DNA of 64,000 nt from Streptomyces sp. NBC_01197 (GCF_036010505.1 NZ_CP108569.1:2792001-2856000); one strand, 5' to 3'; counted from the stretch's first letter, positions 52,544-62,708 are shown. Translations and numbers: made by a program. The notes: generated by a model from the sequence alone, not told the origin.

Positions 52544-54112
52544 TCAGTGGAAGAAGTGCCGCGTGCCCGTGAAGTACATCGTCACGCCCGCCTTCTTGGC
52601 GGCCTCCACGACCAGCTCGTCACGGACCGAACCGCCCGGCTGCACCACGGCCCCGACCCCTGCGTCCGCCAGGATCTCGAAGCCGTCGGGGAACGGGAAG
52701 AAGGCGTCCGAAGCCGCGTACGCTCCCCGCGCCCGCTCCTCGCCCGCGCGCTCGACGGCGAGCTTCGCGGAGTCGACCCGGTTGACCTGGCCCATCCCGA
52801 CGCCGACGGACGCGCCGTCCTTGGCGAGCAGGATGGCGTTGGACTTCACCGCGCGGCACGCCTTCCAGGCGAACGACAGCTCGGCGAGCCCGGCCGCGTC
52901 GAGCGCGTCGCCGGACGCGAGCGTCCAGTTCGCCGGGTCGTCGCCCTCCGCCTGGAGCCGGTCGGCGACCTGGAGCAGCGCGCCGCCGTCGATCTGCTTG
53001 ACCTCGGCCGCGGCCGACGGGGCGTCGGGGCAGCGCAGCACCCGGATGTTCTTCTTGCGCGCCAGCACGTCGACCGCGCCGTCCTCGTACGCCGGGGCGA
53101 CGACGACCTCGGTGAAGATGGGGGCGATCTGCTCGGCGAGTGCCACGGTGACCGGACGGTTGACCGCGATCACACCGCCGTACGCGGACACCGGGTCACA
53201 GGCGTGCGCCTTGCGGTGCGCCTCCGCCAGGTCGGCGCCGATCGCGATGCCGCACGGATTGGCGTGCTTGATGATCGCCACGCAGGGCTCGGTGTGGTCG
53301 TACGCGGCCCGGCGCGCGGCGTCGGTGTCCGTGTAGTTGTTGTACGACATCTCCTTGCCGTGCAGCTGCTCGGCCTGGGCGAGGCCGCCCGTACCGGAGA
53401 CGTACAGCGCGGCGCCCTGGTGCGGGTTCTCGCCGTAGCGCAGGACGTTTCCGCGCTGGTACGTCGCGCCGAGGAACTCGGGGAAGCCGCTGTCGTCGGC
53501 CGCCGCGTAGTCGTCGGCGAACCAGCCGGCGACCGCCACGTCGTACGCGGCGGTGTGCCGGAACGCCTCGGCCGCGAGCCGCTTGCGGGCGGTCAGGTCG
53601 AAGCCGCCGCCGCGGACGGCGGTGAGGACGTCCGTGTACCGCTCCGGGCTGGTGACGACGGCCACCGACGGGTGGTTCTTGGCCGCGGCCCGGACCATCG
53701 AGGGGCCGCCGATGTCGATCTGCTCGACGCACTCGTCGGGCGTGGCCCCGGACGCGACGGTCTCGGTGAAGGGGTAGAGGTTCACCACGACCAGGTCGAA
53801 GGGCTCCACCTCCAGCTCGGCGAGCTGCCTGCGGTGGTCCTCAAGGCGCAGATCGGCGAGGATCCCGGCGTGCACACGGGGGTGCAGCGTCTTGACCCGG
53901 CCGTCGAGGCACTCCGGGAAACCGGTGAGCTCTTCCACCTTGGTGACCGGCACGCCGGCAGCGGCGATCTTGGCCGCGGTGGATCCGGTGGAGACGAGCG
54001 TGACGCCCGCCTCGTGCAGCCCGAGGGCCAGCTCCTCCAGACCCGACTTGTCGTAGACGCTGACGAGCGCGCGCCGGATGGGCTTAACGGTGTCCGTGTT
54101 CTCGGTGTGCAC
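52544..54112 (-). CDS. purH: Bifunctional AICAR formyltransferase/IMP cyclohydrolase
   Basis: This 522-aa enzyme has an N-terminal IMP cyclohydrolase domain ([55 protein letters not shown]). The C-terminal AICAR transformylase domain includes [26 protein letters not shown] with the catalytic Lys-His, and a TRHFFH end. It performs the last two steps of IMP synthesis. GTG 54112 gives the usual length, so its start overlaps the 3' end of purN by 29 bp and the two genes are translationally coupled. Confidence 0.95.
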   Translation of the reverse strand: MHTENTDTVKPIRRALVSVYDKSGLEELALGLHEAGVTLVSTGSTAAKIAAAGVPVTKVEELTGFPECLDGRVKTLHPRVHAGILADLRLEDHRRQLAELEVEPFDLVVVNLYPFTETVASGATPDECVEQIDIGGPSMVRAAAKNHPSVAVVTSPERYTDVLTAVRGGGFDLTARKRLAAEAFRHTAAYDVAVAGWFADDYAAADDSGFPEFLGATYQRGNVLRYGENPHQGAALYVSGTGGLAQAEQLHGKEMSYNNYTDTDAARRAAYDHTEPCVAIIKHANPCGIAIGADLAEAHRKAHACDPVSAYGGVIAVNRPVTVALAEQIAPIFTEVVVAPAYEDGAVDVLARKKNIRVLRCPDAPSAAAEVKQIDGGALLQVADRLQAEGDDPANWTLASGDALDAAGLAELSFAWKACRAVKSNAILLAKDGASVGVGMGQVNRVDSAKLAVERAGEERARGAYAASDAFFPFPDGFEILADAGVGAVVQPGGSVRDELVVEAAKKAGVTMYFTGTRHFFH

Positions 54113-54734
54113 CGACCTGAACCTTTCGTCCCTCAATGCGGTAGCCGTTACGGGCCAGACGCCCCACGACATCGACGAGCAGCTTCCGCTCGACTTCCTT
54201 GATGCGCTCGTGAAGAGCGCTTTCGTCGTCCTGCTCCCGGATCTCGACCACACCCTGCGCGATGATCGGTCCGGTGTCGACGCCGTCGTCGACGAAGTGG
54301 ACGGTGCAGCCGGTGACCCTGACCCCGTACGCGAGCGCGTCGCGCACTCCGTGGGCGCCGGGGAACGCGGGCAGCAGCGCCGGATGCGTATTGACGGTCC
54401 GGCCGCCGAAGGCCGCGAGGAACTGCTTCCCCAGGATCTTCATGAAACCGGCCGACACGACCAGGTCGGGTGCGTAGGCGGCGGTGGCCTCGGCCAGCGC
54501 CGCGTCCCACGCGGCGCGGTCCGCGTACTCCTTCACCTTGCAGACGAAGGTCGGCAGCCCCGCGTCGCGGGCGCGGTCGAGTCCGGCGATGCCGTCGCGG
54601 TCAGCGCCGACCGCGATGATTTCGGCTCCGTAGGCGACCGGATCACCGGCGATCGCGTCGAGCAGGGCCTGCAGATTGGTTCCGGAACCGGAGACCAGCA
54701 CGACCAGGCGGGCGGGAGAGGACGGGGAGGCCAC
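54084..54734 (-). CDS. purN: Phosphoribosylglycinamide formyltransferase
   Basis: This 216-aa enzyme has [19 protein letters not shown] at the N-terminus, the catalytic [20 protein letters not shown] (Asn and His) and [20 protein letters not shown] (Asp). It transfers formyl from 10-formyl-THF to GAR, the third step of purine synthesis. GTG 54734 follows AAAGGG and begins just before the core. It is the first gene of purN-purH. No purine riboswitch or PurR-like palindrome was recognised upstream. Confidence 0.95.
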   Translation of the reverse strand: MASPSSPARLVVLVSGSGTNLQALLDAIAGDPVAYGAEIIAVGADRDGIAGLDRARDAGLPTFVCKVKEYADRAAWDAALAEATAAYAPDLVVSAGFMKILGKQFLAAFGGRTVNTHPALLPAFPGAHGVRDALAYGVRVTGCTVHFVDDGVDTGPIIAQGVVEIREQDDESALHERIKEVERKLLVDVVGRLARNGYRIEGRKVQVGAHREHGHR

Positions 54735-54942
54735 AGCGGGGCCCTTTCTGGATACGACTTGTGCGGTCGTACGAATAGAACGCATCCCCCGATACGGGGA
54801 ACTCTACGAACGCGCCGACCGTCGGCAACGATACCGGCACACCGAATGGCCCCCACGGGACGGGGGCACGGCCGAGAGGTAGCGTCTGGGGACAGGACCT
54901 GTCTCCCGGGCAGGAACCGGATGAGGGGAAGACGTTCACCAG

Positions 54943-55890
54943 ATGCAGGACCGACGCCACCGCGCGACTCTCCGCACCCCGCTGCACGGGCAGGGTTCAC
55001 TGCTGCTGCGGGAGCGCCGGCCCTCTTCGACGGAGCCCGACGACGACAACCCGTTCGCGCCGCCACCCGCGGACCGGCCGGAGCAGCCGTGGCGGCCCCG
55101 GCAGCCGCAGTATCCGGCGGGCGGCGACGGCCACGACGGCGGAAACGGTGACGGGAGCGGTCAAGGGAGCGGTGGCGGAAACGACGGGGACGACTCGCCC
55201 CCGTCGCCGTCGTCTCCCGACCGGGGGAGCCAGTGGAGCCCGGTTCAGCCTGGCCGTCACGACGGCGGGTTCGGCGGCGGTCCCCAGCGGCCGGCGGGCG
55301 GGCCCAACGGTCCGGGCGGCGGGCGGAACGGCGGCCAGGGCGGTCCCGGTCCGAGCCTGCGCTGGGACCCCAAGGACCCGGCTCAGCGCCGGGCGCGCTA
55401 CGCGCTGCTCGCCGGAATGTGGGCCTTCTTCTTCGCCCTCTTCAACCTGCCCGAGATCGGACTGCTCCTCGGCGCGCTCGCGCTGTACTGGGGCATCAGC
55501 GCCCTGCGTGCGAAGCCGCAGCCGGAGTCCGGCGGCAGCAAGGGCGCCGCGGCCGGGGCGACGCCGCAGCACCCGGCCGCACCGACCGACGGGCCGCCGC
55601 CGGGCCCGGGCGTTCCCCCGGCACCGACGGCTCCGCCTGCTCCCGGCCCGTACGCGCGTCCGTATGCCGGTGCGACGGCCTCCTCCTCGAAGCAGCAGAT
55701 CACCGCTGCGGTGAGCGGCCTGGTGACCGCGGGGCTCGCGCTGCTGATCGTGATCCTCACGTTCTCGGCGCAGCTGACGTACCGGGACTACTACACCTGC
55801 GTGAACGACGCACTGACGAAGCAGGGCCAGCTCGCCTGCAACAAGAAGCTGCCGCCCTCGCTGGTTCCGGTTCTCGGCACGCAGAAGTAG
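54943..55890 (+). CDS. Two-helix membrane protein with a disordered Gly/Pro-rich N-terminus
   Basis: This 315-aa protein has about 145 residues of Pro/Gly/Asp-rich disorder (NPFAPPPADRPEQPWRPRQP, GGNGDGSGQGSGGGNDGDD). A hairpin of short hydrophobic segments follows (YALLAGMWAFFFALFNLPEI, GLLLGALALYWGIS), then a second Pro-rich linker, a further helix (VSGLVTAGLALLIVILTF) and a short exterior tail with two cysteines (YYTCVND, LACNKKLPPS). It is divergent from purN. The family is common in Streptomyces and of unknown function. ATG 54943 is uncertain. Confidence 0.72.
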   Translation: MQDRRHRATLRTPLHGQGSLLLRERRPSSTEPDDDNPFAPPPADRPEQPWRPRQPQYPAGGDGHDGGNGDGSGQGSGGGNDGDDSPPSPSSPDRGSQWSPVQPGRHDGGFGGGPQRPAGGPNGPGGGRNGGQGGPGPSLRWDPKDPAQRRARYALLAGMWAFFFALFNLPEIGLLLGALALYWGISALRAKPQPESGGSKGAAAGATPQHPAAPTDGPPPGPGVPPAPTAPPAPGPYARPYAGATASSSKQQITAAVSGLVTAGLALLIVILTFSAQLTYRDYYTCVNDALTKQGQLACNKKLPPSLVPVLGTQK

Positions 55891-55937
55891 AGCCAGAAGC
55901 AGCGGAAGCAGCCAGGTGAGGGGGCGGGCAGGCAGCG

Positions 55938-57842
55938 TCAGTCCTCGTCGGCGTAGCGCATCGGCGGCCAGATGTCGGGCCCGGCCCCGGCCGGCTGGGA
56001 CGGAAGGCCGCTCTTGCTCTTGCTGTCGGCGGCACTCTCAGCCGCCCCGGCATCTTCCCCGGAGTCCGAGCCCATGGGCCCCTCGGCCTCGCCGGTATCT
56101 CCGGTATCTCGGGCCTCTCCGGTCTCTCCGGTCTCTCGGGGTTCTGCCGCCTCCCCGGACGAGAGTGATGACGCGGGAGAATCCGGAGACGCGGGAGATT
56201 CGGTCAGCACATCAGTCGGCACGGATTCGATCGGCACGGATTCGGTCGGCAGGGACTCGGACAGCACGGATTCGGCCGGCACGGGTTCGGCCGGCACGGA
56301 TGACGAGCGTCTGTCCTGCTCATCCGTGAGGGGGAACTTCGCCAACAGCCTCCCGGAGTACGCCCGCAGCGCAGCCCACCTCCCCACCCCTGCTCCGCTG
56401 TCCGCTCCGTCGCCCTTCCTGCTGTCGTCCCCGCTGTCGTACGCCTCCGGTTCCGCCACGGCCGGAACTTGCACAGGAGCGTTGACAGGAGCCGGGGCTT
56501 TCGCAGGGGTCGGGGCGTTCACCGGCACCGCGACGTCCACGGCGGACATCACCAGGGCGGCCCTGCTGCTCCGCAGCGCCCACCAGCGCCGGAGCAGTGC
56601 CGCTGGTAGTCCCGCCCCCAGGGTCCAGGCGAGGGTGGCCACGCTCGTCTGCCACCACACCGGGCCGAAGGACGTCAGCCTCCCGGTGCCGAGCGGGCCG
56701 CCGGACAGCGCAGCCAGAACGGCCATGGCCGCCGCACAGACGACAGCCGCCGACAGCACCATGAGCACGGTCACGCCGAGGGTGCCGGCCCGGTCGTCCT
56801 CCCGTACCCGGGTCACGAACCAGCCGACGACGGCACCAGCAGCCAGCGGCACACCCACGACAGCCCAGTTCAGCGGTGAACCGCCTCCGGGGCCCGGCAG
56901 AGCGGCCAACAGCGGGAAGTAGGGCAGCGCGGCGTTGCCGGTCACCATGAGTGGCGTCACAGCGGAACCGGTGCCGAGGGTGAAGCCGGGACCGAGCGCG
57001 TACGAAGCACCCCACAGCGCCGCGTTCGGTACGAGCGCGACGGCCAGCAGCAGGACCGTGAAGCGCCCCGACGACGCGCCGGTCAGCCGCAGGAACGACT
57101 CCTGCGCGGCGCCCCCGTGCCACACCAGCGAACCGCCGACCAGCAGCGCGCCCCCGCCGGCCAGCACCGCGGCCCCGGCGGCACCGGCCCGGAGGGCGGT
57201 CGGCACCCGATGCGCGAGGGCGCGGCGTACGTCGGCGGAAAGCACCCTGCCACCGGGCACCCGCATACGCCCCCAGCCGCTGAACGGCTCGCGCGGGAAG
57301 ACGCGCGCCCGCCACACGCCCACCGCGGCCGCGGCACCGGCGACGAGTGGCAGATGCCACAGCGCGCTCAGCGGTACGACGGAAAGCGGCCCGCCCGACG
57401 CGTACGCCGTGACAGCGGCGGCCACCAGCAGATAGCCACCGGGCACCGCGCACAGAGCGCCCGGCACCGATGGCCCTGGGCGGCCGTTCGCGGGGTCGAG
57501 CGCGTCACGCGCGGCCCGCTGGACCAGCCAGACGGGCAGGACGACCAGCAACATCGGCACCACGCCCAGCGGGGCAGGCACACCGGAAGCGGTGTCCTGC
57601 CTGGTCAGCTCCGTGCCATGGGCCAGCAGCCACAGCGCGGCGGTGACATGCAGTGCACCGCCCGGCCCGCTGTCGGGATAGGGCGAGCTGATCCACAGCA
57701 GCATCACCAGCACGGTGAGCGAGCCGAGTCCGAGCGCCGCCGCGAGCACGCCTCGCAGCACGCAGTCGGCCAGCACGGCGGATCGGCTCCGCACGGGGGC
57801 GAGCGACGGACGGCGGGCGGTCATCTGGGTCACGCGGGCCAT
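55938..57842 (-). CDS. PerM-like (DUF6350) integral membrane protein
   Basis: This 634-aa protein has about twelve to fourteen transmembrane segments in its first 430 residues (for example SLTVLVMLLWISSPYPDSGP, PLGVVPMLLVVLPVWLVQRA, LPAALLRRWWALRSSR). It matches DUF6350, whose mycobacterial member PerM (Rv0955) stabilises FtsB and cell division. The C-terminal 200 residues are hydrophilic and repetitive (VPAES, VLSES, LPTES, VPIES pentapeptides, then GETGEARDTGDTGEA), encoded by 15-bp and other repeats. ATG 57842 is the likeliest start; GTG 57833 and ATG 57824 are alternatives. It is divergent from the ECF-like gene. Confidence 0.82.
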   Translation of the reverse strand: MARVTQMTARRPSLAPVRSRSAVLADCVLRGVLAAALGLGSLTVLVMLLWISSPYPDSGPGGALHVTAALWLLAHGTELTRQDTASGVPAPLGVVPMLLVVLPVWLVQRAARDALDPANGRPGPSVPGALCAVPGGYLLVAAAVTAYASGGPLSVVPLSALWHLPLVAGAAAAVGVWRARVFPREPFSGWGRMRVPGGRVLSADVRRALAHRVPTALRAGAAGAAVLAGGGALLVGGSLVWHGGAAQESFLRLTGASSGRFTVLLLAVALVPNAALWGASYALGPGFTLGTGSAVTPLMVTGNAALPYFPLLAALPGPGGGSPLNWAVVGVPLAAGAVVGWFVTRVREDDRAGTLGVTVLMVLSAAVVCAAAMAVLAALSGGPLGTGRLTSFGPVWWQTSVATLAWTLGAGLPAALLRRWWALRSSRAALVMSAVDVAVPVNAPTPAKAPAPVNAPVQVPAVAEPEAYDSGDDSRKGDGADSGAGVGRWAALRAYSGRLLAKFPLTDEQDRRSSSVPAEPVPAESVLSESLPTESVPIESVPTDVLTESPASPDSPASSLSSGEAAEPRETGETGEARDTGDTGEAEGPMGSDSGEDAGAAESAADSKSKSGLPSQPAGAGPDIWPPMRYADED

Positions 57843-57972
57843 GCTGCCAACGACACGCGCTTTCGCCGCGTAACAGGCAAAGACCGGTCGTGTCACTCAA
57901 TATACGTTTTATGTACTTTTCGGACTCGTATCCGGCCATGAGCAGCGCCGTGAGCAGCGCCGGGGGCACCTC
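57843..57972. promoter_or_regulatory. AT-rich divergent promoter region
   Basis: A stretch at 57895-57925 is strikingly AT-rich for this genome (contains TATACGTTTTATGTAC) and probably holds the promoters of perM and the ECF-like gene. Confidence 0.5.
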
Positions 57973-59067
57973 ATGACGGAACTGCGCTCCCCGAAGAAGC
58001 GGCGCCGAGCACGGCGCGAGGCGAAGTCACCGAGCGTCGGGCAGGCAGCAGAGGACCGGCGCGAAGCAGCAGCACCACCAGAAGCGGCACCCGCACCGGA
58101 CCCGCCGGAGGCGCCAGCGGAACAAACAACACAGGAAGTACCGAAAGCACAGGGAACGCAGGGAGCAGAGGAAGAGAAGGAAGCAGGACAGGAAGCACAG
58201 GAAGCACAGGGTTCTGGAGCCCCGCAGGCCGCAGCCGACGTCTCACCGGACCCCGAACAGCCGCCCGATGTCACCCCCGCCGAGGCCTTCGACATGCTCT
58301 ACGCGCGGGCCGCGCCCGGGCTCGTACACCAGACGTATCTGCTCACCGGCCGCCACCGGCTCGCCAGGGAGTCGGTCGAGCGCGCGTTCCACCTGGCGTG
58401 GCAGATGTGGCCGGAGGTCGCGACGGACCGCGACCCGGCGGGCTGGGTACGCGCTGCGGCGTACGAGTACGCGATGTCGCCCTGGCACCGGCCGAACCGC
58501 AGGCGCAGCCGTCGAGACCGCCGGGCCACCGATCCCGCAGAGCTGCCGCTGCGGGACGCCGTACTCCGCCTCCCGCCCGCCTACCGGCGCACCCTGCTGC
58601 TCTACGACGGGCTCGGCCTCGACCTCCCCGAGACCGCGGCCGAGACAGAGGCGAGCACACCGGCGGCCGCGAACCGGCTCCTGTACGCGCGGGCCGCCGT
58701 GGCCCGCGCCCTGCCCGATCTGGAAGAACCCGGGCTGCTCCAGGAACAGCTGGGCCCCCTCACCCTGGCCGGCCCCGGAGTCACCCTCCCGGAGCCCCGC
58801 ACGGTACGGACGGGGAGCGAGCGGCGGACCCGGTTCTGGACGCGGTTCACCATAGGCTGCGCCGTTCTGCTCACGGCCCTGACGGCGTTCACCCTGGCCA
58901 CGGCCCCGACCCATTACGCACGGCCGACCGGCCCGCCGCAACGCGTGGAGGGTGTCCCGCCGCGAGGGGGCCCGCAGCGGCTGACCGCCGAGGACAAGAA
59001 GCTGCACCAGCGACTCCGGGCCGTCCCGGCGAACGGCCCGGAACGCCTGGTACCGCAACTGCGCTAG
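57973..59067 (+). CDS. ECF sigma factor-like protein with a C-terminal membrane helix
   Basis: This 364-aa protein has a charged, Ala/Glu/Gln-rich N-terminus of about 95 residues with short repeats (AQGTQGAEEEKEAGQEAQEA). A degenerate sigma-2-like region (MLYARAAPGLVHQTYLLTG, RESVERAFHLAWQMW) and a sigma-4-like region (LRLPPAYRRTLLLYDGLGLD, AAANRLLYARAAVARAL) follow. Next is a transmembrane helix (FTIGCAVLLTALTAFTLATA) and an outside tail ending in a conserved-looking LHQRLRAVPANGPERLV. Sigma-2 and sigma-4 key positions are weak, so it may not direct transcription. Confidence 0.7.
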   Translation: MTELRSPKKRRRARREAKSPSVGQAAEDRREAAAPPEAAPAPDPPEAPAEQTTQEVPKAQGTQGAEEEKEAGQEAQEAQGSGAPQAAADVSPDPEQPPDVTPAEAFDMLYARAAPGLVHQTYLLTGRHRLARESVERAFHLAWQMWPEVATDRDPAGWVRAAAYEYAMSPWHRPNRRRSRRDRRATDPAELPLRDAVLRLPPAYRRTLLLYDGLGLDLPETAAETEASTPAAANRLLYARAAVARALPDLEEPGLLQEQLGPLTLAGPGVTLPEPRTVRTGSERRTRFWTRFTIGCAVLLTALTAFTLATAPTHYARPTGPPQRVEGVPPRGGPQRLTAEDKKLHQRLRAVPANGPERLVPQLR

Positions 59068-59138
59068 CCCGGAGCCGACCCGTCCCGGGCTCCCGCTCGG
59101 CCAAGTCCAGCCAGAAGCGCTCTGTCGCGCAAACACGA

Positions 59139-59182
59139 GAGCGGGCCCGTACCCCCTGAAACCAGGAGGAACGGGCCCGCTT
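59139..59182 (+). terminator. Hairpin terminator after the ECF-like gene
   Basis: Ten-bp arms (59141-59150 and 59171-59180) enclose a 20-nt loop, about 70 bp past the stop. A few Ts follow. Confidence 0.65.
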
Positions 59183-59195
59183 CGCAGTGCTGGGA

Positions 59196-59267
59196 CTGTC
59201 AGTACTGGAACCGCCGTCAGTACTGGAACCGCTGTCAGTACTGGAACTGCTGTCAGTACTGGAACTG
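59196..59267 (-). repeat. 18-bp tandem repeat, 4 copies, downstream of sucD
   Basis: Units CTGTCAGTACTGGAACYG (59196-59213, 59214-59231, 59232-59249, 59250-59267) differ at one or two positions. Each contains AGTACT. The array starts 18 bp after the sucD stop. Confidence 0.95.
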
Positions 59268-59285
59268 CTGGAAGAGCCGGGTCCG

Positions 59286-60206
59286 CTACGCGCCGGCGAG
59301 GATCGCCCGGGCGAGCTTGGCCGTCTCGGTCGGCGTCTTGCCGACCTTGACACCCGCAGCCTCGAGCGCTTCCTTCTTCGCCTGGGCGGTGCCGGAGGAG
59401 CCGGAGACGATGGCGCCGGCGTGGCCCATGGTCTTGCCCTCGGGCGCCGTGAAGCCCGCGACGTAGCCGACGACCGGCTTCGTCACGTTCTTCGCGATGT
59501 AGTCGGCCGCACGCTCCTCGGCGTCGCCACCGATCTCACCGATCATCACGATGAGGTCGGTCTCGGGGTCCGCCTCGAACGCCGCGAGGGCGTCGATGTG
59601 CGTCGTACCGATGACCGGGTCGCCACCGATGCCGACGGCAGACGAGAAGCCGATGTCGCGCAGCTCGTACATCATCTGGTAGGTCAGCGTGCCCGACTTG
59701 GAGACGAGACCGATACGGCCGGGCTTGGTGATGTCACCCGGGATGATGCCGGCGTTGGACTGACCGGGGGTGATCAGGCCGGGGCAGTTCGGGCCGATGA
59801 TCCGGGTCTTGTCGCCCTTGGACTTGGCGTACGCGTAGAACGCGGCCGAGTCGTGGACGGCGATGCCCTCGGTGATGACGACGGCGAGCGGGATCTCGGC
59901 GTCGATGGCCTCGACGACGGCGGCCTTCGAGAAGGCCGGCGGCACGAAGAGGACCGAGACGTCTGCGCCGGTCTTCTCGATGGCCTCGGCGACCGTGCCG
60001 AACACGGGGACGTCGATGCGGGCACCTCCCTGGCCATCAGGGCCTTGGGGGACGTCGAACTCGACCGAGGTGCCTGCCTTGCGGGGGTTGACGCCGCCGA
60101 CGATGTTGGTGCCGTCAGCGAGCATGAGCTTGGTGTGCTTCATGCCGGTGGCGCCGGTCATCCCCTGGACGATGACCTTGCTTTCCTTGGTCAGGAAAAT
60201 AGCCAT
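59286..60206 (-). CDS. sucD: Succinyl-CoA synthetase alpha subunit
   Basis: This 306-aa CoA-ligase subunit has the CoA-binding [20 protein letters not shown], the Rossmann region [19 protein letters not shown] and the phosphohistidine loop [20 protein letters not shown]. It forms, with SucC, the TCA enzyme that makes ATP or GTP from succinyl-CoA. It follows sucC by 20 bp. Complete. Confidence 0.97.
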   Translation of the reverse strand: MAIFLTKESKVIVQGMTGATGMKHTKLMLADGTNIVGGVNPRKAGTSVEFDVPQGPDGQGGARIDVPVFGTVAEAIEKTGADVSVLFVPPAFSKAAVVEAIDAEIPLAVVITEGIAVHDSAAFYAYAKSKGDKTRIIGPNCPGLITPGQSNAGIIPGDITKPGRIGLVSKSGTLTYQMMYELRDIGFSSAVGIGGDPVIGTTHIDALAAFEADPETDLIVMIGEIGGDAEERAADYIAKNVTKPVVGYVAGFTAPEGKTMGHAGAIVSGSSGTAQAKKEALEAAGVKVGKTPTETAKLARAILAGA

Positions 60207-60226
60207 GGTGTTGGTGACCTGTTCCC

Positions 60227-61402
60227 TTACTTCGCAGCCGCGAGCTCGGCGGCCTTGTCGGCCGCGCCGTCCATGGTGTCCACACGCTGCACGAGCGGGT
60301 GGTTGGCGTCCGACAGGATCTTGCGACCCAGCTCCGCGTTGTTGCCGTCGAGGCGGACGACCAGCGGCTTGGTGACCGCCTCGCCCTTCGACTTGAGGAG
60401 CTCAAGCGCCTGCACGATGCCGTTGGCGACCTCGTCGCACGCGGTGATACCGCCGAAGACGTTGACGAACACGGACTTGACGTCCGGGTCGCCGAGGATG
60501 ATCTCCAGGCCGTTCGCCATGACCTCGGCGGAGGCGCCGCCACCGATGTCGAGGAAGTTGGCGGGCTTCACGTTGCTGTGCTTCTCACCGGCGTACGCGA
60601 CGACGTCGAGGGTGCTCATGACGAGCCCCGCGCCGTTGCCGATGATGCCGACCTCACCGTCGAGCTTGACGTAGTTGAGGTTCTTGGCCTTGGCAGCAGC
60701 CTCGAGCGGGTTGGCTGCTGCCTTGTCCTCGAGAGCCTCGTGGTCGGGCTGGCGGAAGTCGGCGTTCTCGTCGAGCGAGACCTTGCCGTCAAGGGCGATG
60801 ATCTTGCCGTCGCCGGACTTGATCAGCGGGTTGACCTCAACGAGGAGCGCGTCCTCCTTGATGAAGACGGTCCACAGCTTCTGCAACACGTCGGCGACCT
60901 GGCCGGCGATCTCGGCCGGGAACTTCGCCGCAGCAACGATCTCGGCGGCCTTCTCCGGGGTGCAGCCCTCGTTGGCGTCGACCGGGATCTTGGCCAGCGC
61001 GTCGGGGTTCTCCTCCGCGACGACCTCGATCTCCACGCCGCCCTCGACGGAGGCCATGGCGAGGAAGGTGCGGTTGGTGCGGTCGAGGAGGAAGGAGACG
61101 TAGTACTCCTCCGCGATGTCCGCTGTCTCGGCCAGCATGACCCTCTGGACCGTGTGGCCCTTGATGTCCATGCCCAGAATGGCGTCGGCCTTCGCCACGG
61201 CGTCGGCCGGGTCGGAGGCAAGCTTCACGCCGCCGGCCTTGCCACGGCCGCCGACCTTGACCTGCGCCTTGACGACGGCCTTGCCGCCCAGACGCTCGGT
61301 CACCTCGCGCGCCGCCTCAGGCGTGTCGATGACTTCACCGGCCAGCACCGGTACACCGTGCTTGGCGAAGAGGTCCCTCGCCTGGTACTCGAACAGGTCC
61401 AC
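60227..61402 (-). CDS. sucC: Succinyl-CoA synthetase beta subunit
   Basis: This 391-aa ATP-grasp subunit begins with GTG ([20 protein letters not shown]) after GGGAG. It has [20 protein letters not shown] for nucleotide binding, [20 protein letters not shown], and [20 protein letters not shown] with NFLDIGGGA at the subunit interface. It is first in sucC-sucD. The upstream region includes an unusual TTTAAA-containing patch near 61418-61430 and probably the promoter further out. Confidence 0.97.
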   Translation of the reverse strand: MDLFEYQARDLFAKHGVPVLAGEVIDTPEAAREVTERLGGKAVVKAQVKVGGRGKAGGVKLASDPADAVAKADAILGMDIKGHTVQRVMLAETADIAEEYYVSFLLDRTNRTFLAMASVEGGVEIEVVAEENPDALAKIPVDANEGCTPEKAAEIVAAAKFPAEIAGQVADVLQKLWTVFIKEDALLVEVNPLIKSGDGKIIALDGKVSLDENADFRQPDHEALEDKAAANPLEAAAKAKNLNYVKLDGEVGIIGNGAGLVMSTLDVVAYAGEKHSNVKPANFLDIGGGASAEVMANGLEIILGDPDVKSVFVNVFGGITACDEVANGIVQALELLKSKGEAVTKPLVVRLDGNNAELGRKILSDANHPLVQRVDTMDGAADKAAELAAAK

Positions 61403-61629
61403 GCGCGTCCGTCTCCCTTTGCTTTAAATCGTCGTCGCAGTAGTGATCGCGGTTACTTGTCTGCGTGGGCGTGCCGCGAAGGGCAACGTGACTGCGCTGT
61501 CACTAGGGAGGCGTAGACGGTGTCCGAGTACGCGGCATGTCCGTCTCGCAGGTTATCCCCGTGGGTGCCGGGTCCCTAAATCGCAGATCACACCTGCGCG
61601 GTGATTACGGTCACAGGCCCCCGGCGCGG

Positions 61630-61665
61630 ACCGGGCGGCCCCCCTGCACTGAGGAACCGCCCGGT
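61630..61665 (-). terminator. Hairpin terminator of the His-rich protein gene
   Basis: Nine-bp perfect arms (61630-61638 and 61657-61665), 29 bp past the stop at 61694. The rest of 61403-61693 is the sucC promoter region; no gene was seen. Confidence 0.6.
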
Positions 61666-61693
61666 GAGCTGCGCCGACGCGCTCAGGGAGCGG

Positions 61694-62599
61694 TCAGGAG
61701 AGCGGCGAAGCGCCGGTGGTGAGCGCGTCCGCCAAGTCGCCCGGGGTGACCGATTCCACAGCGGCTGACGCACCGGAAACAGCGTGTCCGACCACCGGAC
61801 GCGCGTGCCGGGCCACCGTGGTGCCGAGGCTGTGGACAGAGCTCCGGGTCGCGGTCCGGGCCGCGCTCTGGGCCATGCTCTGGGCCAAGGGCTTCACCTG
61901 CACCTGGGCGGTCGGCGGAATGGATTCGGTGACTGTGCCTCCCATCGGTACCGCTGCGCCGTGGGCCATGAGGTCGTGGGCCGGGATGTCGTGGGCCGTG
62001 AGGTCGCGGGCCGTGAGGTCGCGGGCCGTGCCGATCGCATCGGTGGCCTGGCCGATGACCTGGCCGGCGGCCTCGGAGTACCCGGGAATCTGGTCGATCG
62101 GACCGAAGAGGTAGTCGATCGCGTCAACACCTTCGCCCCCGTCGACCCCGATCTCATCGACGGACGAGGCGGAGGGGGCAGAGGGGAGGGAGGAGGCGAC
62201 AGAATCCACCGCTGCCTCCGAGCCGCTGTTCACCACACCCGTGACGGCGTGAGCGGCGTGAACGACATGCGCGGCGTGAACGACGCGCAGGCCGTGTGCA
62301 ACGTGAGCGGCCTGCGCGACATGAGCGACGTGAGAGGCGGCATGAGCGATGTGGTCCACATCGGTCACGTGTCCCGCGTGAGCGATGTCCTTGGCGTGAC
62401 CGACTGCGCCTTCAACATCCTGACCTTCGACACCCCGGATGTCGGCTGTGATGTCGGCTGTGATGTCGGGGGCAGCGTCAGGCGCCGTGTGCGGTACGGA
62501 CACGGGCAGTTCGGCCGCGCCGGCAGCCGCTGCGCCCAACGCCCACGCCCCGGATGCGGTGGCAGCGACAGCTATGGAACGACGGATGTTCTTGTTCAT
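61694..62599 (-). CDS. Secreted His-rich repetitive protein
   Basis: This 301-aa protein has a signal peptide (SIAVAATASGAWALGAAAAG then AAE). A long stretch follows (about residues 60-125) in which His recurs every three to seven residues (HAGHVTDVDHIAHAASHVAH, HGLRVVHAAHVVHAAHAV). A second repetitive part (ARDLTARDLTAHDIPAHDLM) lies near residue 200. There are no cysteines and no known domain. The HxxH spacing suggests metal binding on an amphipathic helix. ATG 62599 follows AAGGA. Unrecognised family. Confidence 0.65.
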   Translation of the reverse strand: MNKNIRRSIAVAATASGAWALGAAAAGAAELPVSVPHTAPDAAPDITADITADIRGVEGQDVEGAVGHAKDIAHAGHVTDVDHIAHAASHVAHVAQAAHVAHGLRVVHAAHVVHAAHAVTGVVNSGSEAAVDSVASSLPSAPSASSVDEIGVDGGEGVDAIDYLFGPIDQIPGYSEAAGQVIGQATDAIGTARDLTARDLTAHDIPAHDLMAHGAAVPMGGTVTESIPPTAQVQVKPLAQSMAQSAARTATRSSVHSLGTTVARHARPVVGHAVSGASAAVESVTPGDLADALTTGASPLS

Positions 62600-62708
62600 G
62601 CTGGTGTCAGATCCTTCGAATTCGACGGTCCGGAAACCGGAGGTCTCCGGCTGGCGGGCAGACCTGTTCCGCCCCCGCGCGGCAGGTACAAGGCGGGAAC
62701 GGCCTGCC

